A DNA stretch of 64,000 nucleotides. Source: Colimorpha_A sp045540115 (GTDB taxonomy: Bacteria; Bacillota; Clostridia; Oscillospirales; CAG-272). Position 1 is the stretch's first letter. Each line of letters opens with the position of its first letter. Of this stretch, positions 50,803 to 59,367 are shown piece after piece. A program made the position numbers and the translations under genes. The stretch covers positions 71,835 through 135,834 of the forward strand of contig JAZQGR010000058.1 in assembly GCA_045540115.1 (NCBI GenBank). The letters run 5' to 3'. The notes under the pieces are model-generated. The model did no database searches. It was given only the letters and a program-made list of their open reading frames with translations, and was not told where the DNA came from.

Positions 50803-52161
50803 TTAATTACGATTTTGGTTTGTAGGAGACATTGACGTTACTACATAATAAACGGTCTTGCCATCTACATTAAAGGAGGATAGATGGTGGTAATTGCTTG
50901 GTAAAGCTGCTTCATCGGTGCAGAAACGACCTGTTACCTTGGTTTTTGACGTTACTGCAGAATATGTGTGGTACAGATCTTTTTCGCTTGCAGTCCACAG
51001 TATGTATTTGGGGATTCTTTCTAATACCTCATAACGGTCTATATCTTCTCCACTGTAATAAAATGAAGCACATACCAGAATGTCGTTATCAGTTTCGCAG
51101 ATGAACATTGAGTCGACAACTGTGTTATTGCATTTTAATATGAACGTATCAAGCACGGTGACTCCGTCATAATCCTTTTCTACCATAATTCGAAGCTCTT
51201 CTTCGTAGCTACGATAATTAATAGAAGACCATATACTCAAGGCTAAACTGGCGATGAGGATAAGTGTTCCAATCGTAAATAAAACGTTCGAAATTATTCT
51301 GTTTGTGCGGTAATAGGATCGAAAAACAGGGACATCTTCATCATTGATGACTTTCGGAAGAATATCCGTAAGATCTGCTGCGGACTTCAAGGATTCGCCA
51401 TGATTCAGCTTTTCAAGGGTGAGGATGGCTAATTTGCCGTAATTTAATTGCGGAACGGTTTTTGCAAGATACTCATAACGTTCTCGCGCTTGTTCTTCAT
51501 TTCCATCGACAATATCTAAACGTGCTTGTAAAAAGATACGGCCTATCTTTTGGAGTTCTGTTGTTGGGGGTTTGTTAAAGCAGGACAGGGCTTCTTCTGT
51601 GTTTGAGTGTAAGTAGGAGTCAAAAAAATTGAATATTGTGTAATTCTTTTTTAATACTGCTTGCTCTTTTGGTTTGAGTGTTGTTAAGTAAGTCTTGTAT
51701 TGATCCAATACTTGTTGAAGCTTTTCATCATCTCCAAGGTCGAAGTACACGTTTGCAAGATGTAGTAAATAGAAACGACTGTACTTATGTGTCTTGTGGT
51801 CGGACAGTTTTTTGTTGCAAATGCTGACAACATTTTGATAGTTCCCGCAGTAATATTCTCCAAAAAGACGCATGTGTGCGGACGGCGAGTCCGCTTTTTC
51901 AAGATAAACCATTTCTAGATAAGCATCAGCATCGAGATTTTTATACAATACTGATAAATAGAGTTTAATTCTTGATATGTCGGTCAAGCGATTCGAAAAG
52001 AAAACAAAAATGCAAATATAGATGACGGCTGGAATTAAACCTAAATTATAAAGGATAAGAAGATTGAGCGATACACCGCATATCATTATCAAAACAATGC
52101 TGAAACGGAATCGTCTTAAATATTTTTTTGCCTTTGCGGTTACGTTAGGATCATGATGCAT
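50803..52161 (-). CDS. TPR-like membrane protein with atypical base composition
   Basis: Unrecognised protein of 452 residues. Two membrane segments near the N-terminus (about residues 21-60) are followed by a helical region of TPR type (about 75-275, with motifs such as LFGEYYCGNYQNVVSICNKKL and LANVYFDLGDDEKLQQVLDQ), another membrane segment (about 288-310) and a C-terminal beta domain. Codon use differs from neighbours: many TTT, AAA, TTA and ATA codons where the window prefers CTT, AAG and GAG, suggesting recent acquisition. The start at 52161 follows GAAAGGTCACAATT. No partner gene is adjacent. Confidence 0.65.
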   Translation of the reverse strand: MHHDPNVTAKAKKYLRRFRFSIVLIMICGVSLNLLILYNLGLIPAVIYICIFVFFSNRLTDISRIKLYLSVLYKNLDADAYLEMVYLEKADSPSAHMRLFGEYYCGNYQNVVSICNKKLSDHKTHKYSRFYLLHLANVYFDLGDDEKLQQVLDQYKTYLTTLKPKEQAVLKKNYTIFNFFDSYLHSNTEEALSCFNKPPTTELQKIGRIFLQARLDIVDGNEEQARERYEYLAKTVPQLNYGKLAILTLEKLNHGESLKSAADLTDILPKVINDEDVPVFRSYYRTNRIISNVLFTIGTLILIASLALSIWSSINYRSYEEELRIMVEKDYDGVTVLDTFILKCNNTVVDSMFICETDNDILVCASFYYSGEDIDRYEVLERIPKYILWTASEKDLYHTYSAVTSKTKVTGRFCTDEAALPSNYHHLSSFNVDGKTVYYVVTSMSPTNQNRN

Positions 52162-52239
52162 AATTGTGACCTTTCTCATAAATAACAAAGATATATTAAT
52201 ATTATATCATACTATCGGAAGAATGTAAATGATTGTTTA

Positions 52240-52275
52240 AAAAAACAAAGAGCTTCGCATTTGCGAAGCTCTTTT
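52240..52275 (-). terminator. Terminator of rplM-rpsI
   Basis: AGAGCTTCGCA/TGCGAAGCTCT; minus-strand T run (TTTGTTTTTTT). Confidence 0.9.
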
Positions 52276-52290
52276 GAAGTTGATAATAAA

Positions 52291-52692
52291 TTATCGCTTG
52301 GAGAACTGCGGAGCACGACGAGCGCCCTTGAGTCCGTACTTCTTTCTTTCCTTCATACGAGGGTCACGAGTGAGAAGTCCTGCCTTCTTGAGTGCAGGTC
52401 TGTAAGCAGCGTCTGCAAGAAGAAGAGCCTTTGCAACTCCGTGGCGGATCGCGCCTGCCTGACCGGAGAAGCCGCCGCCGTTTACGCGGCAGATGATGTC
52501 AAACTTGCCCATAGTGTCGGTAACAGTGAAGGGCTGGTTGATGATGAGCTTAAGGGTTTCGAGGCCAAAGTATTCGTCGATATCCTGACCGTTGATATTG
52601 ATAACGCCGGTTCCGGGCATGATGCGAACACGGGCAACCGACTTCTTTCTTCTACCGGTTCCGTAGAAATAAGGCTTTGCACTTGTATACAT
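52291..52692 (-). CDS. rpsI: 30S ribosomal protein S9
   Basis: S9 of the small subunit head, 133 residues. Its end reads RMKERKKYGLKGARRAPQFSKR, the conserved tail whose last residues reach the P-site tRNA. The start at 52692 (MYTSAKPYFYGTGRRKKS) is preferred; GAAAGGAT lies upstream, and an ATG four codons earlier falls on that site. It follows rplM by 24 bases in the standard L13-S9 operon. Confidence 0.97.
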   Translation of the reverse strand: MYTSAKPYFYGTGRRKKSVARVRIMPGTGVININGQDIDEYFGLETLKLIINQPFTVTDTMGKFDIICRVNGGGFSGQAGAIRHGVAKALLLADAAYRPALKKAGLLTRDPRMKERKKYGLKGARRAPQFSKR

Positions 52693-52716
52693 ATTTCTTA
52701 GCATCCTTTCCGTAAA

Positions 52717-53145
52717 TTAAGCGTTGAACTCGACGGGCTTCTGAGCCTCGTGGTTGTGGTTTGCGCCCTTGTAGATCTTAAGTCTGGACATAGACTTACG
52801 ACCGATAGAGTTAGCGGGAAGCATACGCTTAACAGCGAGCTCCATTGCCTTCTCGGGCTTGGTAGCCATAAGGGTCTTGTACTGGATAGCCTTGAGACCG
52901 CCTACGTAACCGGAATGGTGGTAGTAGTACTTCTGCTCAAGCTTCTTACCGGTAAGAACAGCCTTGTCAGCGTTTATGATGATTACGAACTCACCGCAGT
53001 CAACGTGGGGAGTGAACTCGGGGCGATGCTTGCCTCTGAGAATGTTAGCGGCAGCAACAGCGGTTTTACCAAGAGGCTTACCTGCAGCGTCGATGATGTA
53101 CCATCTGCGCTCAAGAGTCTCTTTTTTTGCCATAAAAGTGGACAT
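52717..53145 (-). CDS. rplM: 50S ribosomal protein L13
   Basis: L13 of the large subunit, 142 residues, an early assembly protein. Recognised by RRWYIIDAAGKPLGKTAV, GDFVI-like CGEFVIIINADKAVLTGKK, HHSGYVGGLK and RMLPANSIGRKSMSRLKIY. The start follows AAGGAGAAATCAA. The promoter at 53188-53216 gives a leader of only about 35 bases, too short for a usual L13 autoregulatory leader RNA. Confidence 0.97.
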   Translation of the reverse strand: MSTFMAKKETLERRWYIIDAAGKPLGKTAVAAANILRGKHRPEFTPHVDCGEFVIIINADKAVLTGKKLEQKYYYHHSGYVGGLKAIQYKTLMATKPEKAMELAVKRMLPANSIGRKSMSRLKIYKGANHNHEAQKPVEFNA

Positions 53146-53187
53146 TTGATTTCTCCTTAATATTGTTATTCATTTTTTACCTTGCAA

Positions 53188-53216
53188 ATTATACCACGCT
53201 GAAATCCCTTTGTCAA
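53188..53216 (-). promoter_or_regulatory. Perfect sigma-A promoter of rplM-rpsI
   Basis: TTGACA (53211-53216), 17 bases, TATAAT (53188-53193). Beyond it, 53217-53350 is AT-rich with T tracts and holds no gene that I can see. Confidence 0.9.
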
Positions 53217-53381
53217 CCCTTTTTTGAAACTTTTTTTGAAAATTTTGATTTATAATTCTCAATCTCTTGTTTTCTCGCTCAAACACCCATTTTGCTCCGT
53301 TTTTCTCGATCTCGAAATTTAAAAATATCAAATAAATTTTTACCGCATAGACTGAAAATAAAAGAAAAGGCGGTAAAAATA

Positions 53382-53600
53382 ATGACGTGTCTTATCACAA
53401 TGCGCTCTGAAACTTATGCGCTTCGCGCAGAACGAGTGCTCAAAAGCCGCGGAATAGCGGCTAAGAAGATCAAGCTTGACGGGGAATATTCCTTACGTGG
53501 ATGCTCTTATGGAATACAGCTTGACTGCCGTAATCGTGCAGCTGCATTATCGGTTTTGAACGAAATAAATCTCCCGTATTCCGATATCAGAAGCTTATGA
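53382..53600 (+). CDS. DUF3343 protein
   Basis: Small soluble protein of 72 residues of the DUF3343 type, recognised by the start MTCLITMRSETYALRAERVL (a T-x-x-A-x-x-A-E helix) and GCSYGIQLDC in the middle. Members are often encoded with class V aminotransferase/cysteine-desulfurase genes and with selenium or sulfur-relay genes, and may carry persulfide on the conserved Cys. The next gene, which overlaps by 4 bases (ATGA), is such an enzyme. I start at 53382 after AAAGGCGGTAAAAATA; the frame before it is intergenic. Confidence 0.75.
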   Translation: MTCLITMRSETYALRAERVLKSRGIAAKKIKLDGEYSLRGCSYGIQLDCRNRAAALSVLNEINLPYSDIRSL

Positions 53601-54712
53601 TATATCTTGACAACGCTGCGACGACGTTCCCTAAACCGAGAAGCGTAATAGCTGCATTTAACGATGCAGTTAGACTGTATGGCGGAAACCCCGGAAGATC
53701 CTCGCATTATCTTTCGCGTCAGGCTGCAAGGATCGTTTATGAGTGCAGAGAGGAGATTGCATCTCTTTTTGAGGGCTCTCCCGAGAATGTGGTTTTCACT
53801 CTTAATGCGACTTATGCGCTGAATATTGCGATAAACGCGCTCCGTCCGGAAGGAGGGCTTGCGCTCATTTCGAGCTTTGAGCATAACGCGGTTCTGCGTC
53901 CTGTTGCTTATGGTGGAGAATATGAAATTTTTGATGCGTCCGGCAATGATGATGAGGTTATTACGGCGTTCAGGAATGCGCTTGCCTTCAAGCCATCGAT
54001 TGTAGTTTGCAATCATATTTCTAATTTGTGCGGAAAGGTGCTTCCCGTTGAGAGGATCGGACGGATTTGTTATGAAAACGGCATACCCTTTATTATTGAT
54101 GCCTCGCAAAGCGCGGGACGCAGAAGCTTGTCGCTTAAAGATACGTTTGCTGATGCTGTCTGCGCGCCCGGTCACAAGGGGCTTTACGGTACGCAGGGAA
54201 GCGGTTTTGTGATTTTTGCGGATAAGTACCGCGACAAGAGCTCGCACCTTTCTCCGTTCGTTTACGGCGGTAACGGCGTAAATTCTCGTGACGCCTTTAT
54301 GCCCGATTTTCTTCCCGAGCGCTTTGAGGGAGGGACGCTTCCGACACCCGCCATTGCCGCTCTTTGCGCAGGTATCAGAGAGGTTAAGAGAATTAACGTT
54401 CAGAACATCGAAAGGATCGAGAACGCGTTAGGTCAGAGACTCATTGAAGGGCTTTCGTTAATAAAGGGAATAACTGTTTACGGCAATTACGGCGGTGGAA
54501 CCGTGCTGTTCAACGTTGATGCATTTAGCTCAGAGGAGATAGCAAGACGGCTTGATGAAAACGGGATCTGTGTTCGCTCGGGCTATCATTGTTGCCCGCT
54601 CGGGCACTCGACTCTCGGTACACCGCAGGGCGGGGCAGTACGCGCTTCCTTTTCGACTTTTAATACACCGTATGACGTTGATAGACTTCTTTGCGTTTTG
54701 AACAAAAAATAA
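53597..54712 (+). CDS. Class V aminotransferase, cysteine desulfurase family
   Basis: PLP enzyme of 371 residues, related to SufS/CsdB cysteine desulfurases. The N-terminus MIYLDNAATTFPKP is diagnostic. The PLP lysine is in CAPGHKGLYGTQG (about residue 194); the catalytic loop cysteine is in RSGYHCCPLGHSTLGT (about 332), placed as in SufS-type enzymes. It is translationally coupled to DUF3343, which is a plausible sulfur acceptor. No iron-sulfur scaffold gene lies nearby, so it likely serves another thiol or selenium pathway. Confidence 0.88.
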   Translation: MIYLDNAATTFPKPRSVIAAFNDAVRLYGGNPGRSSHYLSRQAARIVYECREEIASLFEGSPENVVFTLNATYALNIAINALRPEGGLALISSFEHNAVLRPVAYGGEYEIFDASGNDDEVITAFRNALAFKPSIVVCNHISNLCGKVLPVERIGRICYENGIPFIIDASQSAGRRSLSLKDTFADAVCAPGHKGLYGTQGSGFVIFADKYRDKSSHLSPFVYGGNGVNSRDAFMPDFLPERFEGGTLPTPAIAALCAGIREVKRINVQNIERIENALGQRLIEGLSLIKGITVYGNYGGGTVLFNVDAFSSEEIARRLDENGICVRSGYHCCPLGHSTLGTPQGGAVRASFSTFNTPYDVDRLLCVLNKK

Positions 54713-54736
54713 AAGCCCCAAGATCGGGGCTTTCAT
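54710..54736. terminator. Terminator between convergent genes
   Basis: AAAGCCCC-AAGATC-GGGGCTTT (54712-54733). Confidence 0.8.
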
Positions 54737-55360
54737 TTATTTAAAATTACTGTGGCTCTTGATCGCAGCAAGCGCTTCGTTTACTTCTTTTCCCGTCAGG
54801 AAACGATTCTTGTTGATATCGTTAATCGTCTCGATCAGGTTATCTGCCGTAACGAGTTTTTCTGAACGAATCCTGAAAGCCGTTCTCCTTTGTGAAAAGA
54901 CAACAACGTTATGCTTCGGAACGTTATAGAGCTTTTCTCGCTTAAGGATTCCGTCGATAGCGCTGAGCGCGTATCTGTTTTGCTCGAAAGGGTTTGGAAA
55001 TTCACCGACGCCTTTTGAGTTTTCAACTGTCCACGTCGCTCTGCTTGAATTGTCGATCTTTCCGGGGAAGCTCTTCACACGAATGACGAACACACCTCCG
55101 TTGTCGACGAGGATCAGGTCTGCCATAGCTCTCTGACCGTTTTCAAGCGGAAGAACCGCGGATCTAAGGATTCTTGAAGCGGGATATGAGGTTCTGAGAA
55201 GACGGTATACGAAGTCTCCGCCTCGTTCGTTTGACGAGAGCAACTTGTTTATATTGGCTTTAACGCGCTTTGAATTTATCCAAAGTGCGAGAATCGTCAA
55301 TATTACAAGGGCAAAACATACCAGCGTCAAGCCGATAAGGAATTGCGCTAACTTCTCCAT
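54737..55360 (-). CDS. NERD-domain membrane protein
   Basis: A 207-residue protein with one N-terminal membrane segment (about residues 8-28) and a nuclease-related (NERD) domain at about 45-165. The restriction-endonuclease-like core is suggested by MADLILVDNGGVFVIRVKSFPGKI, where the usual D-x-(E)x-K of this fold is partly kept (Asp in ADLIL; VRVK-like IRVKS supplies the lysine). Whether it cuts DNA is unknown. It follows acpP by 30 bases in the same direction, likely one transcript, although the two functions are not obviously related. Confidence 0.72.
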   Translation of the reverse strand: MEKLAQFLIGLTLVCFALVILTILALWINSKRVKANINKLLSSNERGGDFVYRLLRTSYPASRILRSAVLPLENGQRAMADLILVDNGGVFVIRVKSFPGKIDNSSRATWTVENSKGVGEFPNPFEQNRYALSAIDGILKREKLYNVPKHNVVVFSQRRTAFRIRSEKLVTADNLIETINDINKNRFLTGKEVNEALAAIKSHSNFK

Positions 55361-55390
55361 ACCGTTCCTCCATCCAGATTTTTAAGTAAA

Positions 55391-55615
55391 TTACTTGTTC
55401 TCTTCGAGATATGCTACAACGTCACCAACAGTGATGAACTTATGAATATCGTCGTCCTTGATCTCGATGCCGTATTTTTCTTCGCAGAGAAGAATAAGGT
55501 CAGCAAGTTCAAGAGAGTTGATACCAAGGTCGTTTACGAGCTCAGCCTCAGGCTTGATATCGTCGGGGTTGATCTGAAGATCGTTAACGAGAAGTTCTTT
55601 GATTTTGTCAAACAT
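55391..55615 (-). CDS. acpP: Acyl carrier protein
   Basis: Acyl carrier protein of 74 residues that holds growing fatty-acid chains on a phosphopantetheine arm. The modified serine is Ser34 in DLGINSLELADLILL; the usual D-S-L is N-S-L here. The rest, four acidic helices, is normal. The start follows TATGGAGGAAACAACCA. It has its own promoter and an inverted repeat at the predicted transcription start. No fab genes are adjacent. Confidence 0.9.
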   Translation of the reverse strand: MFDKIKELLVNDLQINPDDIKPEAELVNDLGINSLELADLILLCEEKYGIEIKDDDIHKFITVGDVVAYLEENK

Positions 55616-55695
55616 TGGTTGTTTCCTCCATATTATGTTTTGGCAAGAAGAATACTTCCTGCAATTCGTTTTTATCGGCCATAAGTAAAAGCCGT

Positions 55696-55714
55696 ATAGA
55701 CATACTGTGTCTAT
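55696..55714. promoter_or_regulatory. Palindromic operator candidate at the acpP start site
   Basis: ATAGACA-TACTG-TGTCTAT: 7-base perfect arms. It touches the -10 box (55713-55718) and covers the expected first transcribed bases. Confidence 0.6.
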
Positions 55715-55741
55715 TATATATTAAATAAACCGTTTTGTCAA
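55713..55741 (-). promoter_or_regulatory. Perfect sigma-A promoter of acpP
   Basis: TTGACA (55736-55741), 17 bases, TATAAT (55713-55718), minus strand. Confidence 0.9.
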
Positions 55742-55771
55742 CTGTAAATATTTGATTTGGGATATCAAGAA

Positions 55772-55805
55772 GAAAAACACCGCAGGCAAATGCCTGCGGT
55801 GCTGA
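55772..55805 (-). terminator. Terminator of the sugar-ABC ATPase gene
   Basis: CACCGCAGGCA/TGCCTGCGGTG with AA loop; T run GTTTTTC on the minus strand. Confidence 0.88.
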
Positions 55806-55814
55806 AGGATCATA

Positions 55815-56945
55815 TTAGTGAAGGATGCACATTTCGGTATCTTTATCGAAGATGTGGATTCTCGAAACGTCGATCGCGAGCTTGATATCGTCGCCGGTTC
55901 TTGCAACTGCACGGGGAGATACGCGGGCGATGAGGTTCTGAGGAGTCTGAGGATCGGTACCGTCGGTAGAAACGTAGAGGTAGATCTCTGCGCCCATAAG
56001 CTCTGTAACGTCAACGTGAGCGTCGATAACGGAGTCAGCCATTGTGCTGAGAGCAAGAGGCTCATCCTTGAGACACTCGGGACGAACGCCAACGATTACT
56101 TCCTTATCGATATAATCTGCAAGCGCAGGATCCTGAGCCTTCTCAGCGGGAAGCTTGATCTGGTTCTTGCCGAATACAACGTAAACGTCAGAGCCGTCCT
56201 TCTTGAGAGTAGCGTCGATGAAGTTCATCTGAGGAGTTCCGATGAAGCCTGCAACGAAGGTGTTAGCAGGGTAATCGTAAAGGTTCTGAGGAGTATCTAC
56301 CTGCTGGATAAGACCGTCCTTCATAACGACGATACGGGTTGCCATCGTCATAGCCTCTACCTGGTCGTGAGTAACGTATACGAAGGTAGTACCAAGGCGC
56401 TGATGGATCTTGGTAAGCTCGGTTCTCATCGCTGCACGAAGCTTAGCATCGAGGTTGGAGAGCGGCTCGTCGAGAAGGAAGACCTTAGGCTCACGGACGA
56501 TTGCACGTCCGAGCGCAACTCTCTGCTTCTGACCACCGGAAAGAGCCTTAGGACGTCTGTCGAGAAGGTGTGCGATATCGAGGATTCTTGCAGCCTCTTC
56601 AACCTTTCTCTTGATGGTTTCCTTCGGAACCTTGCGGAGCTTAAGTCCGAATGCCATATTATCGAAAACTGTCATGTGAGGATAAAGAGCGTAGTTCTGG
56701 AAAACCATCGCGATATCTCTGTCCTTAGGAGCAACGTCGTTTATAAGACGGTCGCCGATGAAAAGCTCACCCTCGGTGATCTCTTCAAGACCTGCGATCA
56801 TACGAAGAGTAGTAGACTTACCGCAACCGGAAGGACCGACGAAGATTATAAATTCCTTATCCTTGACTTCAAGGCAGAAATCGGAAACCGCGGTAACGCC
56901 GCCGGGATACTTTTTGTAAATGTGCTTGAAAGATAGACTTGCCAT
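55815..56945 (-). CDS. ABC transporter ATP-binding protein, UgpC/MsmX type
   Basis: ATPase of carbohydrate ABC importers, 376 residues. Walker A GPSGCGKST (about residue 37), Q-loop VFQNYALYPHM, signature LSGGQKQRVALGRA, Walker B VFLLDEPLSNLD, H-loop VTHDQVEAMT, then a C-terminal TOBE/OB regulatory region (about 240-376). It stands alone, without permease or binding-protein genes; in Firmicutes such an orphan ATPase (MsmX) often serves several importers. The start at 56945 follows CAGGAGGAAAATC; the 9-codon upstream extension is rejected. Confidence 0.92.
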   Translation of the reverse strand: MASLSFKHIYKKYPGGVTAVSDFCLEVKDKEFIIFVGPSGCGKSTTLRMIAGLEEITEGELFIGDRLINDVAPKDRDIAMVFQNYALYPHMTVFDNMAFGLKLRKVPKETIKRKVEEAARILDIAHLLDRRPKALSGGQKQRVALGRAIVREPKVFLLDEPLSNLDAKLRAAMRTELTKIHQRLGTTFVYVTHDQVEAMTMATRIVVMKDGLIQQVDTPQNLYDYPANTFVAGFIGTPQMNFIDATLKKDGSDVYVVFGKNQIKLPAEKAQDPALADYIDKEVIVGVRPECLKDEPLALSTMADSVIDAHVDVTELMGAEIYLYVSTDGTDPQTPQNLIARVSPRAVARTGDDIKLAIDVSRIHIFDKDTEMCILH

Positions 56946-57060
56946 GATTTTCCTCCTGAAAATTGCGTCCATGACGGACGACTTGATTACATAATTATTG
57001 ACGATAATATTCTATCAAAAATGAGTTCGAAATGGAAGAGTTTATTTCTCCAAATTTTAA

Positions 57061-57107
57061 TGCTCCCTTTTGTGCAACTTGTCATATAAATAGAACAAAA
57101 GGGAGCA
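57061..57107. repeat. 13-base perfect inverted repeat between tex and the ABC ATPase gene
   Basis: TGCTCCCTTTTGT (57061-57073), 21-base loop, ACAAAAGGGAGCA (57095-57107). No T run on either strand, so it is not a standard terminator. It lies 43 bases beyond the tex stop codon and about 115 bases ahead of the ATPase start. Confidence 0.55.
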
Positions 57108-57150
57108 ATTTAACACTTCGACCGGTGTTTAAACTCTAATAAATTAGAAC

Positions 57151-59304
57151 TTACAGCTTCATTGTGAGAGCGATGCGCTGTTTTTTGACATCGACCGACA
57201 AAACCTTTACCGTGACCCTGTCGCCGACCGAAAGCACCTCCGAGGGATGCTTTATGAACTTATTAGATATCTGGGAGATATGAACGAGCCCGTCCTGATG
57301 AACACCGATGTCAACGAATGCTCCAAAGTCGATAACGTTACGGACGGTACCGGTCAGTACCATTCCTTCCTTGAGATCCGACATATCGAGAATGTCGTCG
57401 CGGAACTCTTGCTCGGGTGCTTCGTCCCTGACGTCGCGTCCCGGTTTTTCAAGCTCGCCGATGATATCGTTAAGAGTTGGTACACCAATTCCAAGCTCCT
57501 CGGCAAGCTTCTTTTCGCCGTAATCCTTGACGGATGAACGAAGTGTCGTAAGCCTTCCGTTCTTTATATCGTCGTTTCTGTATCCGAAGGTCGAAACGAG
57601 CTTTCTTGCGGCGTCGTAGGATTCCGGATGAACACCCGTACAATCAAGTATTTCGCTCGATCCCGAAACGCGCAAGAATCCTGCACACTGCTCGTAAGCC
57701 TTGGCACCGATCCTCGGCACCTTAAGCACCTCTGCACGTGAACGGAACTCACCGTTTTCCTCGCGGTATTTTACGATGTTCTTGGCGGATGTCGCATTGA
57801 TTCCCGCAACGTAGGAAAGCAGGGAGTGGGAAGCGGTATTAAGGTCGACACCGACAGTATTAACACAGTTTTCAACAACACCCTCAAGCGCCTCGGAAAG
57901 ACGCGCGGGCTTCATATCGTGCTGATACTGACCGACGCCTATCGACTTTGGGTCGATCTTAACAAGCTCTGCAAGAGCATCCTGCAGACGGCGAGCAATG
58001 GAAACAGCGCTTCTCTGGGTGACGTCGAAATCGGGAAACTCGTCGGCAGCGAGCTTTGATGCGGAATAAACCGATGCTCCCGCCTCGCTGACCATTGCAT
58101 AATGAAATTTTTCGGGAAGCTTCTTTATTAGATTAGCTATGAATATTTCGCTTTCCTTTGAAGCCGTACCGTTACCGATAGCAACGACGTCAACACCGTA
58201 TTTCTTTATGAGTCCGCCCGTGATCCTCTCGGCGTCAGCTATTCTTTCATGAGGCTTTGTCGGGTAGATGACTGCGGTGTCAAGCACCTTACCCGTTTTG
58301 TCAACGACAGCGAGCTTACAGCCCGTACGATAGCCGGGGTCAAGGCCAAGCACGGTCTTTCCCTTGAGAGGGGGAGTCATAAGCAGATTCTTAAGGTTTT
58401 CGGAGAACAGCTTTATCGCGCCCTCGCAGGCGTTATCGAATGCATCGGAGCGAAGCTCACGCTCGATTGAAGGAGCTATAAGGCGGTCGTAGCCGTCAAT
58501 AACTGCGCGTGCAACGTATTTGAACGCAGGGCTTTTCGGGTTTTCAATTACCCTCGCGAAAAGATCGTTAAGTATAAGATCTGAGGGAACCGAGAAGGTG
58601 ACCTTTATTACCTCTTCCTTTTCTGCGCGGTTGATAGCGAGTATTCTGTGACCGGGAATATCAGACAATTTTTCCGAATATTCGTAGTACATTGTATAGG
58701 TTCCGTTTTCGTCCTCTCCGACTTTTTCGGTCTTAAGAGTTCCGAAAGAATGAGAAAGCTCTCTTATACGGCGGCGGTAATCGGCATTATCGGAGATGTC
58801 TTCTGCGATTATGTCGCATGCACCGTTGAGAGCCTCTTCTGCGGTGTTTACGCCAAGTTCTTCATTTATATATTCCTCTGCTATTTCGAAAATGGACTTA
58901 TCATAGAAATTTTTCTGAGCAATCAGCTCGGATGCAAGTCCTTCGAGCCCTCTTTCTCGCGCGAGGTCTGCTCTTGTCTTTCTTCTTGGCTTGAAGGGGC
59001 GATATATGTCTTCGATCTCGGCGAGGATCTCTGCCTTGTCAAGAGCTTCGCTTATTTCGGGTGTGAGCTTGTCCTGCTCAAGTATTGACGCGCGTACCTC
59101 CTCGCGGCGCTTGTCAAGGTTACGCAGATAAGTCAAGCGGTCGTTAAGCGTACGGAGTACGGTATCGTCAAGAGATCCGGTTACCTCCTTGCGGTAACGC
59201 GCGATAAAGGGAATCGTGTTTCCCTCGTCGATCAGCTTGACTGCGGCGTCGATCTGCTTTTGCGGGAGCTTCAGCTCGTCGGATAGCTTAAGTAAAATGT
59301 CCAT
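57151..59304 (-). CDS. tex: Tex-family S1 RNA-binding transcription accessory protein
   Basis: Nucleic-acid-binding protein of 717 residues that associates with transcription and RNA decay. Domains in order: N-terminal helix-rich Tex region (about residues 1-190), YqgF-like RNase H fold (about 325-450: VLGLDPGYRTGCKLAVVD), helix-hairpin-helix repeats (about 490-560) and C-terminal S1 domain (about 645-717: GMVLTGTVRNVIDFGAFVDIG, HQDGLVHISQI). The length is slightly shorter than the usual 770. The promoter is at 59339-59367. Confidence 0.93.
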   Translation of the reverse strand: MDILLKLSDELKLPQKQIDAAVKLIDEGNTIPFIARYRKEVTGSLDDTVLRTLNDRLTYLRNLDKRREEVRASILEQDKLTPEISEALDKAEILAEIEDIYRPFKPRRKTRADLARERGLEGLASELIAQKNFYDKSIFEIAEEYINEELGVNTAEEALNGACDIIAEDISDNADYRRRIRELSHSFGTLKTEKVGEDENGTYTMYYEYSEKLSDIPGHRILAINRAEKEEVIKVTFSVPSDLILNDLFARVIENPKSPAFKYVARAVIDGYDRLIAPSIERELRSDAFDNACEGAIKLFSENLKNLLMTPPLKGKTVLGLDPGYRTGCKLAVVDKTGKVLDTAVIYPTKPHERIADAERITGGLIKKYGVDVVAIGNGTASKESEIFIANLIKKLPEKFHYAMVSEAGASVYSASKLAADEFPDFDVTQRSAVSIARRLQDALAELVKIDPKSIGVGQYQHDMKPARLSEALEGVVENCVNTVGVDLNTASHSLLSYVAGINATSAKNIVKYREENGEFRSRAEVLKVPRIGAKAYEQCAGFLRVSGSSEILDCTGVHPESYDAARKLVSTFGYRNDDIKNGRLTTLRSSVKDYGEKKLAEELGIGVPTLNDIIGELEKPGRDVRDEAPEQEFRDDILDMSDLKEGMVLTGTVRNVIDFGAFVDIGVHQDGLVHISQISNKFIKHPSEVLSVGDRVTVKVLSVDVKKQRIALTMKL

Positions 59305-59338
59305 AGTTTCATTTCCGTTTCTGAAAAATTGCTATATT

Positions 59339-59367
59339 ATTTTATCACATTGCGTCTTGAAAATCAA
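59339..59367 (-). promoter_or_regulatory. Promoter of tex with overlapping palindrome
   Basis: TTGATT (59362-59367), 17 bases, TAAAAT (59339-59344). A perfect palindrome GTCTTGA-AAA-TCAAGAC (59354-59370) covers the -35 box. Confidence 0.65.

Noticed and set aside
53146..53188. Autoregulatory L13 leader RNA
   Set aside because: The promoter leaves only about 35 bases of leader, with no stable stem.
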